From Anoxybacter fermentans (GTDB taxonomy: Bacteria; Bacillota; Halanaerobiia; DY22613): a stretch of DNA of 64,000 bases. Below, one piece after another: positions 35,541-44,888 of this stretch. The stretch covers positions 310,001-374,000 of the forward strand of contig NZ_CP016379.1 of NCBI RefSeq assembly GCF_003991135.1, written 5' to 3'. Below the pieces are notes generated by a model, which had not been told where the DNA came from, ran no database searches, and saw only the letters and a list, made by a program, of their open reading frames with translations. The position numbers were made by a program, and so were the translations under genes. How positions within the stretch are numbered: position 1 is the stretch's first letter; each line of letters starts with the position of its first letter.

Positions 35541-36227
35541 ATGAAGAAGGGGTTAATTATCTCTGGTCTGATCTTACTTTTAGTATTGTTAGCGATTGAA
35601 ATTTTGTTACCCGGATACTATGAAGAGAAAGTTGAGATGGTATTTAGACGCCAGGTAGATAGGGTAGAATTTCTGGAAGTTAATGTCAGCACACATCCGG
35701 CTTTGCTTTTGCTCACAGGACGGGTACAGAATGGATTTATCCAGGCCAGGGGTGTGGAGTTTAAAGGGTTAAGGATAGAATCTGTGGAATCTGCTTATAA
35801 AGATTTGATCATAGCAAATACACCTGAGGGAACTAAAGCTGTAGCAGGAAGAAATACCTTTTTTCAGGCAACCTTTAGTGAAGAAGATCTAAATAATTAT
35901 CTGAAAGCTATTTTTACTCAGTTTGAAGATCTAAACCTCGAACTGACACCAGATCTGGTATCCCTGGATTTTAAGATTAATCTATTCGGTAATGTGATAG
36001 AGTTGAAGTTAACAGGTGATTTTGTGGTACCGGATAACCATACTGTGCGTTTTGTACCTCACAGTCTGGAGATTGGACAGTACAAGATCACTAAATTAGT
36101 ACTTTTAAAGATTCTTAAAGATATTGAATTTGAACTGGAAATGAAGCAATACCCTTTACCTTTGGACTTAAAAGAAATTCGTATTGAAGAAGGAAGGTTG
36201 CGGGTATTAGGAGGCTCGAGTCAATAA
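35541..36227 (+). CDS. DUF2993/LmeA-like lipid-binding protein
   Basis: A 228-residue protein with one N-terminal TM or signal anchor (LIISGLILLLVLLAIEILLP). The remaining region is rich in beta-strands with long alternating segments (FLEVNVSTHPALLLLTGRVQ, GVEFKGLRIESVESAYKDLI, HTVRFVPHSLEIGQYKITKL). This matches the DUF2993/LmeA-type lipid-binding domain found in bacterial envelopes. It starts 12 bp after prfB and shares its transcript up to the terminator at 36229. A role in moving or sensing lipids across the envelope is likely but not shown here. Confidence 0.75.
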   Translation: MKKGLIISGLILLLVLLAIEILLPGYYEEKVEMVFRRQVDRVEFLEVNVSTHPALLLLTGRVQNGFIQARGVEFKGLRIESVESAYKDLIIANTPEGTKAVAGRNTFFQATFSEEDLNNYLKAIFTQFEDLNLELTPDLVSLDFKINLFGNVIELKLTGDFVVPDNHTVRFVPHSLEIGQYKITKLVLLKILKDIEFELEMKQYPLPLDLKEIRIEEGRLRVLGGSSQ

Positions 36228-36228
36228 A

Positions 36229-36258
36229 AGGCTGTGCAGTATTTTGCGCAGTCTTTTT
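36229..36258 (+). terminator. Terminator of prfB-DUF2993
   Basis: AGGCTGTGCA / TGCGCAGTCT stem with two G-U pairs, followed by TTTTTT. Confidence 0.8.
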
Positions 36259-36330
36259 TAAGAAATATTTTAAAAATTAAAATTAAAGGGTTTTATGATT
36301 GGAAAGTAGAATAAGCATTGGAGGGCTGTT

Positions 36331-38349
36331 ATGAAGAGAAGAATACTTATCGGCATTATTTTAATTAGTTTAATTGCCAGTTTTCTGGTGACTATTGGTC
36401 GTTATAGGGTGGAACAGGCCAGTCCAGAGGTTGAGATTGTTCTTGATTGGATTTCATTTGAAAATTTTCAACGGCAGGTGAAAAAACCTTTTGACCAATT
36501 ATTGCAGAAATTTAAAGATGCAGGAGTTACGTCTGTAGGAATTTATGAAAAAGATATTTTTTATTATGTTAAAAATAATAATATGATGCTGATTCGCGGC
36601 CAGGATCTGGCGCAGCAATATTTTCTTTCAAAAGAGATGGATCCTGCCCTAAAAAGTCTTTATCAGGGTTTAGCTGACCGTGATAATATCTTTCTGCTTT
36701 TTAAAGATGAGGCTACATATAATAAAATTTATAAACTAATTCAAGATTTACCTGATATTATTACAAGCACATATAAAGACCATAGGCGAAGTCTTTATAT
36801 AATCAAAGTAGAAGATGGAGATACTGGAATTTTGACTCTTCCATTGGGTTTTAGTAATGAAGAAGTTCAGATGGTAACAGAAGTCGGGTTAAAACTGGTA
36901 CCAAGGGTAAGCAATACAGAGAAGAGGTTGGCCATTTTACCTGATATTTTAAAAGATCTAAAAAACAATGGTGAGATATCTAAAGTCATTTTTTCCGGTT
37001 ACGAAGTTCTTGGTTATCCAGATCGATTGGCTGAAACTGCACAAATTTTACATAATCAGGATATTTCGGTTGGGATGATTGAACCTTTTATTGCTGACCA
37101 GAAAGGAATCAAAAAATTGGCTACTTTGCTGAATATGGATATTGTTCGAGTACACAGTATTCAACAAGGTGAGGTAGATAAATATTCTTATGAAAAGGTT
37201 CTGGATCGGTATATTCGCGCTGTAAAAGAGCGGAATGTCCGGGTTTTATATTATAAGCCTTTTTCAAAGGCTAAAGATAACCTTAAACCTATGGAGTTAA
37301 ATCAACGCTTTTTAAAAGATTTAAGAGAGGGGCTTATTGCCAGCGGATATCAAATAGGGATAGCAAAACCTTTTCCTAACCAAAGAACAGGAATTAGTTG
37401 GATTATTATCATTAGTCTGGGAATTTTTGCTGCCGGGCTTTTGTTGACCCACCGATTTATATCATTCCCCGACTGGTTGGACTACAGTTTACTGGCTCTG
37501 GGAGTAATTATTATTCTGGTGTTGACTCTTAAAGGTTATGTACTTTTGACCCGGGAACTTTTGGCCCTTTTAGCAGCAGTAGTACTACCCTCTCTGGCTA
37601 TTATTGAAGGATACAAAATGACAGAAGAAAAGGTAGATGTAAAAGGAAAGATAATTACCAAAGCGATTTTGATTTTTATTAAAATTACTGCCATTACTCT
37701 TGTAGGTGTTTTCTTCATTATCGGTATTTTGAGTGATGTTCGCTATCTTTATCAGGTAAATCAATTTAGAGGAATTAAGATTACCTTTATACTACCACTA
37801 CTAATTGTAGGTCTTTATTATCTAAAAAGGCTGTATGAAGTTGAAAAACCGATCGACTATTTGAAAATGATAAAAGGAATTTTTAAGAGTCTTAATCAGC
37901 CAGTCCGTTACAGCCATCTGGTGATTATGGGGTTTGTGGGAATAGCTGGACTGATTTATATTGGACGGACTGGTAATTTTCCTGTTTTACCGATACCGGG
38001 TTGGGAACTTAAATTGAGAGCTTTTCTGGAAGATTTACTTGTTTATAGACCCAGATTTAAAGAGTTTGCCATTGGACATCCCTTTATGCTTTTAACTCTC
38101 GTATATATGCTAAGTGGGAATGTTGGTAACAGGAAGGGTAAACTTCTTTTACCATTACTAATAATAGGTTCTATCGGCCAGTTAACTATAATTAACACCT
38201 TTACTCATATACATACTCCTGTTATCGTTTCAACAGTTAGAGTATTTTACGGTATTGTTTTGGGAATCTTCTTAGGTTTGATCTTGATCTGGGTTTTCCA
38301 CTGGTTAATGGAACTTATGATCAGGTTAAGGGGATGGATTTATGAGTAA
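36331..38349 (+). CDS. DUF5693 family membrane protein
   Basis: A 672-residue protein. The N-terminal anchor (about 5-22) leads to a large extracytoplasmic domain (about 25-350) with a TIM-barrel-like alternation of strands and helices (SVGIYEKDIFYYVK, SKVIFSGYEVLGYP, VRVLYYKPFSKAK). The C-terminal half has about nine TMs (YSLLALGVIIILVLTL and on). It overlaps csaB by 8 bp. The order DUF5693-csaB-wecG is typical of cell-envelope clusters in Firmicutes, so a role in exporting or decorating wall polysaccharide is inferred from context. No catalytic motif is recognised. Confidence 0.75.
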   Translation: MKRRILIGIILISLIASFLVTIGRYRVEQASPEVEIVLDWISFENFQRQVKKPFDQLLQKFKDAGVTSVGIYEKDIFYYVKNNNMMLIRGQDLAQQYFLSKEMDPALKSLYQGLADRDNIFLLFKDEATYNKIYKLIQDLPDIITSTYKDHRRSLYIIKVEDGDTGILTLPLGFSNEEVQMVTEVGLKLVPRVSNTEKRLAILPDILKDLKNNGEISKVIFSGYEVLGYPDRLAETAQILHNQDISVGMIEPFIADQKGIKKLATLLNMDIVRVHSIQQGEVDKYSYEKVLDRYIRAVKERNVRVLYYKPFSKAKDNLKPMELNQRFLKDLREGLIASGYQIGIAKPFPNQRTGISWIIIISLGIFAAGLLLTHRFISFPDWLDYSLLALGVIIILVLTLKGYVLLTRELLALLAAVVLPSLAIIEGYKMTEEKVDVKGKIITKAILIFIKITAITLVGVFFIIGILSDVRYLYQVNQFRGIKITFILPLLIVGLYYLKRLYEVEKPIDYLKMIKGIFKSLNQPVRYSHLVIMGFVGIAGLIYIGRTGNFPVLPIPGWELKLRAFLEDLLVYRPRFKEFAIGHPFMLLTLVYMLSGNVGNRKGKLLLPLLIIGSIGQLTIINTFTHIHTPVIVSTVRVFYGIVLGIFLGLILIWVFHWLMELMIRLRGWIYE

Positions 38350-39442
38350 GCGAATTGTGTTATCCGGTTATTATGGATTCGATAATCTGGGTGATGAAGC
38401 AGTTTTGCAGTCCATTATCCAGACTCTTAAAGCAGAAGACCCTGATGTGGATATTCTGGTTTTATCAGCCAATCCGGCTGTTACAGCTGAACGGTACGGT
38501 GTTAAGGCAAAAGATCGCTGGAATTTTTTTCAGGTTCTATCTGCATTAAAATGGGCTGATTTACTTATCAGCGGCGGTGGGAGTCTATTACAGGATGTAA
38601 CCAGTCAGAAGAATATACCTTATTATCTGGGAGTAGTGGCTATGGCCAGGGCCCTCAAAAAAAAGGTGGCCTTTTATGCCCAGGGAATTGGTCCTATTAA
38701 AGGAGCTTTAGGCCGGAGTTTGACCCGGCTTATAGCAAACCGGGTTCAATTAATTACTGTCCGGGATCAAAAGTCATATGAACTTTTAATTGAGTTGGGA
38801 GTTGATCGTCCCACTATGAAAGTGACAGTTGACCCGGTAGTTTTATTAAAGCCTGGCCCCCTTAAAAATAATGAATATAGACAGATTTTAGAGTTGAAAA
38901 AAAAATGTAGTATTTCTCACCGTCCTATAATTGGGATAGCTCCCCGCCCCTGGCAGGGATTGAAAGGATATTATGAGGCACTGGTTGAGACCGGACGCCG
39001 ACTTAAAGAGAAAAAAGATGCAGAGATTATTCTAATCCCAATGCATCCTGAAAAGGATCTTAAATTATGTCTTCAAATAGCAGATCAACTTCCCGGTGCC
39101 AGAGTTTTAAAGGAGAAATATCGACCTGATCAGCTTCTGGCTTTCTATAAGGAGCTGGATTTTCTGATCGGAATCAGGCTCCATGCCTTGATTTTTGCTG
39201 CTACTGTGCATTTACCCCATCTGGGGATTACATATGATCCAAAGGTAAATGGTTTTTTAAATCAGATTGGTGATGAGCCTATTGCTGATATAGAAAATGT
39301 CGAAGCAGAGGTTTTATATAGAGAAGTAGTTCGCCGGCTCAAAGATAAGGAGGGCCAGGTGAAAAGGATTGCAAAAGCTATGGCTTCTTTACGAAAAGAA
39401 GCAAGGGAAAATGCCAGATTGGTACTAAATTTATTAGACTGA
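38342..39442 (+). CDS. csaB: Polysaccharide pyruvyl transferase CsaB
   Basis: A 366-residue protein. SGYYGFDNLGDEAVLQSII at the N-terminus and LLISGGGSLLQDVTSQKNI are signatures of the PS_pyruv_trans family. It also has FYAQGIGPIKGALGRSLTRL, a central VTVDPVVLL and the late GIRLHALIFAATVHLPHLGI. The family transfers pyruvate from phosphoenolpyruvate to sugars. CsaB makes the pyruvylated wall polymer that SLH domains bind to anchor S-layer proteins. It overlaps the DUF5693 gene and is 12 bp from the glycosyltransferase. No SLH-domain gene is in the window. Confidence 0.93.
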   Translation: MSKRIVLSGYYGFDNLGDEAVLQSIIQTLKAEDPDVDILVLSANPAVTAERYGVKAKDRWNFFQVLSALKWADLLISGGGSLLQDVTSQKNIPYYLGVVAMARALKKKVAFYAQGIGPIKGALGRSLTRLIANRVQLITVRDQKSYELLIELGVDRPTMKVTVDPVVLLKPGPLKNNEYRQILELKKKCSISHRPIIGIAPRPWQGLKGYYEALVETGRRLKEKKDAEIILIPMHPEKDLKLCLQIADQLPGARVLKEKYRPDQLLAFYKELDFLIGIRLHALIFAATVHLPHLGITYDPKVNGFLNQIGDEPIADIENVEAEVLYREVVRRLKDKEGQVKRIAKAMASLRKEARENARLVLNLLD

Positions 39443-39454
39443 GTTGGTGATACT

Positions 39455-40192
39455 ATGGATAAAGTAAAAATTCTCGGAATACAGGTTGATATAATCACAA
39501 TGGAAGAGGCTTTAAGGTGGATAGAAGATGCTATTGAAGAAAAAAAACCCAGACAGATTATAACCGGGAACCCTGAGATGGTTATGGCTGCTCAGAAGAA
39601 TGAAAAATTTTTTCAGATTATGAATCAGGCTGATCTGGTGGTGCCTGACGGAATCGGGTTGCTTCTCGTTGCCCGTTATTTTTTGGGGGTGGATATGCCT
39701 GAGCGGGTAACGGGTTTTGACCTTTCCACCCGACTTTTTGAACGTGCACTTAACAAGGGGTATTCTATTTATTTATTGGGAGGAGCTCTGGGAGTGGCAG
39801 AAAAGGCCAAAAAGAACCTGATCCGTCAATATCCCGGTCTAAAGATTGTCGGTACCCATCATGGTTATCTTAATGAGGAAAATCGGTCTAAGGTGGTTTC
39901 TGAGATCCAGAACTTAAGGCCGGATCTATTATTTGTAGGAATGGGGGCACCGCGGCAGGAGATTTTTATCGCTACATATAAAAATCAGCTCAAGGTTCCT
40001 GTATCTATTGGTATCGGTGGGAGTATTGATATCTGGGCAGGTGAGAAAAGGCGGGCTCCCCAATGGATGCAGAAAATTCATCTGGAATGGTTCTATCGGT
40101 TAGTTAAAGAACCATACCGTTTCTTTAGAATGCTGGCTTTGCCTAAATTTGTATTTTATTCAGTTCTGTATAAGGAGCGTCGAATTCGATGA
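39455..40192 (+). CDS. WecG/TagA/CpsF family glycosyltransferase
   Basis: A 245-residue enzyme. ITGNPEMVMAAQKNEKF, ADLVVPDGIGLLLVARYF, YLLGGALGVAEKAKKNL and the hallmark FVGMGAPRQEIFIATYK with GIGGSIDIWAGEKRRAP are all present. The family attaches the second sugar (ManNAc-type) to a polyprenyl-linked carrier in wall polymer or exopolysaccharide assembly, at the cytoplasmic face of the membrane. With CsaB next door it probably builds the pyruvylated secondary wall polymer. The stop overlaps the next ATG by 4 bp. The ribosome site is weak (TTGGTGAT), suggesting translational coupling. Confidence 0.9.
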   Translation: MDKVKILGIQVDIITMEEALRWIEDAIEEKKPRQIITGNPEMVMAAQKNEKFFQIMNQADLVVPDGIGLLLVARYFLGVDMPERVTGFDLSTRLFERALNKGYSIYLLGGALGVAEKAKKNLIRQYPGLKIVGTHHGYLNEENRSKVVSEIQNLRPDLLFVGMGAPRQEIFIATYKNQLKVPVSIGIGGSIDIWAGEKRRAPQWMQKIHLEWFYRLVKEPYRFFRMLALPKFVFYSVLYKERRIR

Positions 40193-41046
40193 AAGATAAA
40201 ATCAGACAAATAATCATAGATTATCTTGGTATTGTTATTGGTAGTATTCTTATTGCCGTCGGTTTAATAATCTTTTTGATTCCCAATAGAATTGCTGCCG
40301 GTGGAGTAAGTGGTCTTGCTACTGTGATTTACTATCTATTTGGTTTTCCTGTAGGTATAGTTATGTTAATTATCAATATCCCGCTATTTTTAGCGGGAGT
40401 TAAAGTGTTAGGGAAGCATGTAGGGTTTCGTACTCTGTTTGGAATTGTGGTTTTGTCACTGGCTACAGATCTTTTAACACCCTATTTACCTGTTTTAACT
40501 AAAGATCCGCTGCTTGCAAGTCTGTATGGTGGTGGAATTGTAGGTTTGGGTTTAGGAATTGTCTTTAAATCCAGAGGAACTACGGGTGGAACAGACCTGA
40601 TAGCTGCTTTACTTCATCATTTTTTCCCGGCTTTCAGTATTGGTCAGGGCCTTTTACTGGTAGATGCTATGGTAATTGCTCTTGCGGGGATTGTCTTTAA
40701 TGCTGAACTGGCATTATATGCAGTTCTTTCAATTTTTGTTTCCAGTAAAGTAATTGATCTGATTCAGGAAGGGCTTAATCTTGCTAAAGCAGTTCTGATT
40801 ATCTCTGATTATTCTGAAGAGATCAGGAGAGAAATTTTGCATAAAATGGACCGTGGTGTAACTACACTATATGGAAGTGGTGGTTATACCGGGCGTAAGA
40901 AAAATGTTTTATTAGTTATTGTAACCCGGTCAGAGGTAACAGAATTAAAGCACCTGGTACATCGCATTGATCCCAAGTCCTTTGTTATTATTACTGAAGT
41001 GCATGAAGTGATGGGTGAAGGGTTTCAAGAATTTCTAAGTAATTAA
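40189..41046 (+). CDS. YitT family membrane protein (DUF161/DUF2179)
   Basis: A 285-residue protein with five to six TMs in the first 200 residues (IVIGSILIAVGLIIFLIPN, GGVSGLATVIYYLFGFPVGI, GIVFKSRGTTGGTDLIAALL). A cytoplasmic DUF2179 domain follows (REILHKMDRGVTTLYGSGGY, VLLVIVTRSEVTELKHLVHR). This is the standard YitT/YvjA layout. The molecular function of the family is not firmly known. It overlaps the glycosyltransferase by 4 bp, so it belongs to the same transcript. Confidence 0.9.
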   Translation: MKDKIRQIIIDYLGIVIGSILIAVGLIIFLIPNRIAAGGVSGLATVIYYLFGFPVGIVMLIINIPLFLAGVKVLGKHVGFRTLFGIVVLSLATDLLTPYLPVLTKDPLLASLYGGGIVGLGLGIVFKSRGTTGGTDLIAALLHHFFPAFSIGQGLLLVDAMVIALAGIVFNAELALYAVLSIFVSSKVIDLIQEGLNLAKAVLIISDYSEEIRREILHKMDRGVTTLYGSGGYTGRKKNVLLVIVTRSEVTELKHLVHRIDPKSFVIITEVHEVMGEGFQEFLSN

Positions 41047-41067
41047 AACTAATAAGGAGGTTAGAGA

Positions 41068-41895
41068 ATGAAAAGAAAGCATTTGGAATCTATTGAGGAA
41101 CTTAAAAATCAGGCCAGAGAGATTCGGAAAGATATCTTAAAGATGACCAGTAGAGCAGGTTCAGGTCATCCCGGTGGGTCTCTCTCTGCAGCTGATATTA
41201 TCACTGCACTTTATTTTCACATCATGAATATTGATCCTGAAAATCCCAAGTGGGAAGATCGGGATCGGTTTGTCCTCTCTAAAGGTCATGCTGCCCCTGT
41301 TCTTTATGCAGCACTGGCTGAGCAGGGATATTTTCCGAAAGAAGATTTAGAACATTTACGGCAGATTGACCATCATCTTCAGGGCCATCCTGATATGAAA
41401 GGTACTCCAGGTGTTGATATGACCACCGGTTCTTTAGGTCAGGGAATTTCTGCTGCTGTTGGAATGGCCCTTGCGGGTAAATTGGACAAAAAGGATTATA
41501 CCGTTTATACTTTGTTGGGAGATGGTGAGATTCAGGAAGGCCAGGTCTGGGAAGCTATCATGTCTGCTGCCCATTACAAATTAGATAATCTGGTTGCTAT
41601 TCTGGATTATAATCGTATTCAGTTGGTTGGCCCAACAAGTGAAATTATGGAAGTTTCTCCTACTGCAGAGAAATTTAAGGCTTTTGGTTGGCATGTAATA
41701 GAAATTGATGGTCATGATATGGAAGCCATTGTTAATGCATTGAAAGAGGCCAGAGATTACACCGGTAAACCTGTAATGATTATTGCCAGAACTATAAAAG
41801 GTAAAGGTGTTTCCTTTATGGAAGATACAGCTGCATGGCATGGAAAGGCGCCAAGTGGTGAAGAACTTGAAAAAGCTCTGGCAGAATTAGGATAG
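41068..41895 (+). CDS. Transketolase, N-terminal subunit
   Basis: A 275-residue protein equal to the ThDP pyrophosphate-binding half of transketolase. [36 protein letters not shown] and [17 protein letters not shown] are present. The ThDP motif begins [13 protein letters not shown] and ends with DYNRIQL. Split transketolases are common in anaerobes and archaea; the second half follows 14 bp later. The complex would convert pentose phosphates, including xylulose 5-phosphate made by the xylose operon at 16.8-19.5 kb. AAGGAGG precedes the ATG. Confidence 0.95.
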   Translation: MKRKHLESIEELKNQAREIRKDILKMTSRAGSGHPGGSLSAADIITALYFHIMNIDPENPKWEDRDRFVLSKGHAAPVLYAALAEQGYFPKEDLEHLRQIDHHLQGHPDMKGTPGVDMTTGSLGQGISAAVGMALAGKLDKKDYTVYTLLGDGEIQEGQVWEAIMSAAHYKLDNLVAILDYNRIQLVGPTSEIMEVSPTAEKFKAFGWHVIEIDGHDMEAIVNALKEARDYTGKPVMIIARTIKGKGVSFMEDTAAWHGKAPSGEELEKALAELG

Positions 41896-41909
41896 AGGGG
41901 GAGAGAAAA

Positions 41910-42845
41910 ATGGCAGGTAAAGCTACACGCGATGGATTTGGTGATGGAATTGTTGAAGCCGGTCGTAAGAATAGTAATATTGTGGTTCTTGATGCTGATG
42001 TCGGTTCTTCTACCAGGGTGAAAAAATTTATGGAGGAATTCCCAGAGCGGTTTTTAGAAATGGGGATTGCTGAGGCCAATATGATAGGTGTTGCTGCTGG
42101 TCTGGCAACCTGTGGAAAAATTCCCTTTGCCAGTACATTTGCAGTATTTGCCAGTGCCCGGGTTGCTGATCAATTGAGAAATTCTATCGCATACCCTAAG
42201 TTGAACGTAAAAATAGCTGCTACTCATGCAGGAATAACTGTTGGCCCCGACGGTGCTACCCATCAAGCGGTTGAAGATATTGCCATTTTGCGTTCTATTC
42301 CCAACTTTACAGTTATAGTTCCCTGTGATTATTATGAGGCAAAAGAAGCGGTCAAAGCGGCTGCGGAGTATGATGGCCCGGTCTATCTCCGTTTTACCCG
42401 TGGTGCTGTTCCATTTGTCTTTGATGAAAATTATAAATTTGAATGGGGTAAGGTAGTACCTTTGCGGGATGGCCAGGATGTGACAATCTTTGCTACCGGT
42501 GTAATGGTTGATCAGGCTCTTAAGGCTGCTCAGATTCTTGAAAAGGAAGGTATCTCTGCTCATGTAGTCAATGTTCATACTATTAAACCTCTGGATGTAG
42601 AAGGTGTAGTAGAAGCGGCCCAAAAGACTGGAGCAGTGGTTACTGCTGAAGAGCATAACATTTACGGAGGATTGGGCAGTGCTATTGCAGAAGTTTTAGT
42701 TGAAAATGCTCCAATGCCAATGCAGAGGGTTGGAATTAAGGATACTTTTGGAGAATCAGGCAAACCCGATGAACTCATGAAAAAATATGGATTATTAGAT
42801 GTAAATATAGTTGATGCAGTCCATACTGTTCTTAAGCGCAAGTAA
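41910..42845 (+). CDS. Transketolase, C-terminal subunit
   Basis: A 311-residue protein equal to the pyrimidine-binding plus C-terminal domains of transketolase. IVVLDADVGSSTRVKKFMEE, RFLEMGIAEANMIGVAAGLA (with the catalytic Glu of GIAEANM), GPDGATHQAVEDIAILRSIP and RFTRGAVP are visible, as is VVTAEEHNIYGGLGSAIAEV near the end. It pairs with the N-terminal subunit to form active enzyme. It is followed directly by a terminator. Large minus-strand open frames over this gene are shadows. Confidence 0.95.
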   Translation: MAGKATRDGFGDGIVEAGRKNSNIVVLDADVGSSTRVKKFMEEFPERFLEMGIAEANMIGVAAGLATCGKIPFASTFAVFASARVADQLRNSIAYPKLNVKIAATHAGITVGPDGATHQAVEDIAILRSIPNFTVIVPCDYYEAKEAVKAAAEYDGPVYLRFTRGAVPFVFDENYKFEWGKVVPLRDGQDVTIFATGVMVDQALKAAQILEKEGISAHVVNVHTIKPLDVEGVVEAAQKTGAVVTAEEHNIYGGLGSAIAEVLVENAPMPMQRVGIKDTFGESGKPDELMKKYGLLDVNIVDAVHTVLKRK

Positions 42846-42868
42846 AGAAAGTTTAGTAACGTTTTATT

Positions 42869-42899
42869 TAGCTCCCATTAAGGATGGGAGCTATTTTTT
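42869..42899 (+). terminator. Terminator after the transketolase pair
   Basis: TAGCTCCCAT / ATGGGAGCTA stem followed by TTTTTT. Confidence 0.9.
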
Positions 42900-43010
42900 A
42901 CCTATCAAGGATGATATAAATCCTGGATGTCAAAGATCTGGTGTTATTGGTTCAGGAATTGAGATTTTAATAAATATCTGTTATACTAAAATTATCTGGG
43001 AGGTGTAAAA

Positions 43011-43535
43011 ATGGGCAAACGGAATATCATTTTATTACTGACATTTGTTATCTTCTTTATCTTTATTCTAACGGGATGTAGTAATAAAGATAATGGAGAG
43101 ATGTCATCGGTTGTATTTATGTACTGGACTGAGACACCAGAAGAAATAATTCAATATCGTCGATGGTTAGATGAATATACCGAAGATAAAGAAAAAAAGG
43201 TTCAGAGAATGCCGACTCCTATTGGTGGTTATGAGCAAAAGCTTTTGATATTGTTTGGAGCCCAAAATCCTCCTGACCTATTTTTTCTTACTAAAGAACG
43301 TTTACCCCTCTATAAAGATAAAGGTGGATTGCTGCCTTTAGATGATTATTTAAAAAGTGAAGGCTTTCCTTTTCCTGACTCTCAACAGTATCCGGAATTA
43401 TATGGAATTGATGGAAAACTATACGGTATTCCTATTAATGATCATACTGTTTTAGTAATCTGTTCTAAGACTGAAAAACCGGAAGAGAGTTGGGAGTTGT
43501 TAAAATTTTTATTAAAAAAGATGGGGATATTTTAA
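43011..43535 (+). CDS. Shortened extracellular solute-binding lipoprotein
   Basis: A 174-residue protein. A lipoprotein signal peptide ends in the lipobox LTGCSN. The mature part starts like a type 1 sugar-binding protein (VVFMYWTETPEEIIQYRRWL then LLILFGAQNPPDLFFLTKER and GGLLPLDDYL, KLYGIPIND). It then jumps directly to what reads as a C-terminal segment (ICSKTEKPEESWELLKFLLK). Whole binding proteins of this class have about 400 residues, so the central 230 or so are missing. It may be an internally deleted gene or a naturally small relative. GGGAGGTG precedes the ATG. No ABC permease is adjacent. Confidence 0.65.
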   Translation: MGKRNIILLLTFVIFFIFILTGCSNKDNGEMSSVVFMYWTETPEEIIQYRRWLDEYTEDKEKKVQRMPTPIGGYEQKLLILFGAQNPPDLFFLTKERLPLYKDKGGLLPLDDYLKSEGFPFPDSQQYPELYGIDGKLYGIPINDHTVLVICSKTEKPEESWELLKFLLKKMGIF

Positions 43536-43561
43536 AGGTATCTTTAATATAATAGCGAATT

Positions 43562-43576
43562 AAAAAAAAAAAAAAA
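43562..43576 (+). other. 15-base poly-A tract before the protease gene
   Basis: Fifteen consecutive A residues, 26-40 bp upstream of the ATG at 43602. Such tracts are slippage-prone and may also affect promoter activity or sequencing accuracy. Confidence 0.8.
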
Positions 43577-43601
43577 AGAAAAAGGCTGGTGTAAGAATTC
43601 T

Positions 43602-44795
43602 ATGAAAAAAAAGTGGCTAATAATTGGTAATTTGATTTTATTGCTGTTGATTAGTGTAATGGTTGGTTTTTATTTTAAATCTTTTGCTTCTGAACTGGTT
43701 CGTATTCCTGAACGTTTTCAACTTTTACGTGATATATATTTTATTATCAGCAATTTTTATGTAGATGAGGTAGATTCAGATCGGCTAATAAATGCTGCTA
43801 TCAGGGGAATGGTGGAAGAGCTGGATCCTTTCTCTGCTTATTTAGAACCTGAAGAATATGAAGATTTACAGACTGATTTGTTGGAAGGTGTTTTTGGAGG
43901 AATTGGGATTGTAATTACTATTCGAGATGGTAAGTTAACTATTATATCACCGATAAAAGATACCCCTGGTGAAGCTGCTGGCCTTCAGGCTGGTGATATA
44001 ATTTTAGAGGTGGACGGTAAGTCTACTGAGGGAATTTCTACTGATACTGCTGTCAAATGGATGCGTGGTGAGCCAGGTACAAAAGTAATTTTAACAATTA
44101 AACGGGGAGATGAAGAACCGAAAAAGTATGAAATTATTCGTGGTTTAATTGAAGTACCATATATTGATTATGAATTACGGGAAGATAAGATTGGTTATAT
44201 AGATATTTTCCAGTTTGGTTCAGGAGTGGGTCAGGACGTACAGGAAGTCATGAAAGAATTTGCGTCTAATGGTGTTAAAGGAATAATCTTAGATCTTCGC
44301 AATAACCCGGGAGGACTTTTAAACGAAGCCGTCAATGTAGCCAGTAGCTTTATCGAAAAAGGTCCTATAGTTCATATTCGGCAGCGAGACGGAGTAAAAG
44401 AGACCTTGTGGGTAAACCGATTTATTAAACATTATGATTATCCACTGGTCGTTCTGGTCAATGGCGGTAGTGCCAGTGCTTCTGAGATTGTGGCTGGAGC
44501 GATTCAGGATACTGGAGTAGGAGTTTTGGTTGGAACCCGAACTTTTGGTAAAGGAACTGTTCAAAATGTTATTCCATTAAGTGATGGGTCGGCATTTAAG
44601 ATTACTACTGCCAGATATTATACTCCAAACGATCGATTTATTCATGAAGATGGAATTGAACCTGATGTAGTAGTGGAGTTCGATCCGGAAAAAGCAAAAG
44701 AGGGAATAGATAATCAATTAGAAAAAGCTGTTGAATTGATTAACCAGATGATCATTAATAAATTGCAAAAAGAATCCTTAAAGCCTGCCAGTTAA
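43602..44795 (+). CDS. Carboxyl-terminal processing protease (S41, CtpA-type)
   Basis: A 397-residue protein with an N-terminal signal anchor (LIIGNLILLLLISVMVGFYF). A PDZ domain follows (about 90-175: GGIGIVITIRDGKLTIISPI and AAGLQAGDIILEVDG), then the S41 protease domain. The catalytic Ser lies in VNGGSASASEIVAG and the Lys in GTRTFGKGTVQNV, with GIILDLRNNPGGLLNEAV as substrate-groove strand. It acts outside the cytoplasmic membrane on C-termini of envelope proteins. It is upstream of a polysaccharide deacetylase, a common pairing in Firmicutes (often with an EnvC-like peptidase, absent here). Confidence 0.95.
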   Translation: MKKKWLIIGNLILLLLISVMVGFYFKSFASELVRIPERFQLLRDIYFIISNFYVDEVDSDRLINAAIRGMVEELDPFSAYLEPEEYEDLQTDLLEGVFGGIGIVITIRDGKLTIISPIKDTPGEAAGLQAGDIILEVDGKSTEGISTDTAVKWMRGEPGTKVILTIKRGDEEPKKYEIIRGLIEVPYIDYELREDKIGYIDIFQFGSGVGQDVQEVMKEFASNGVKGIILDLRNNPGGLLNEAVNVASSFIEKGPIVHIRQRDGVKETLWVNRFIKHYDYPLVVLVNGGSASASEIVAGAIQDTGVGVLVGTRTFGKGTVQNVIPLSDGSAFKITTARYYTPNDRFIHEDGIEPDVVVEFDPEKAKEGIDNQLEKAVELINQMIINKLQKESLKPAS

Positions 44796-44806
44796 TTATT
44801 TAATTT

Positions 44807-44858
44807 GTCGCCAGTAAATCTCCCGCAATTTATTGCGGTGAGAAAAGGCGACTTTTTT
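44807..44858 (+). terminator. Two-part terminator after the protease gene
   Basis: CCGCAAT-TT-ATTGCGG hairpin enclosed by GTCGCC / GGCGAC, followed by TTTTTT. Confidence 0.85.
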
Positions 44859-44888
44859 AAGTTCTATACTTAGAGAGGAAGTTGTTGT

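Noticed and set aside
42054-42656. 200-codon frame antisense to the transketolase C-subunit
   Set aside because: The plus-strand gene is unambiguous; the antisense frame is a codon-bias shadow.
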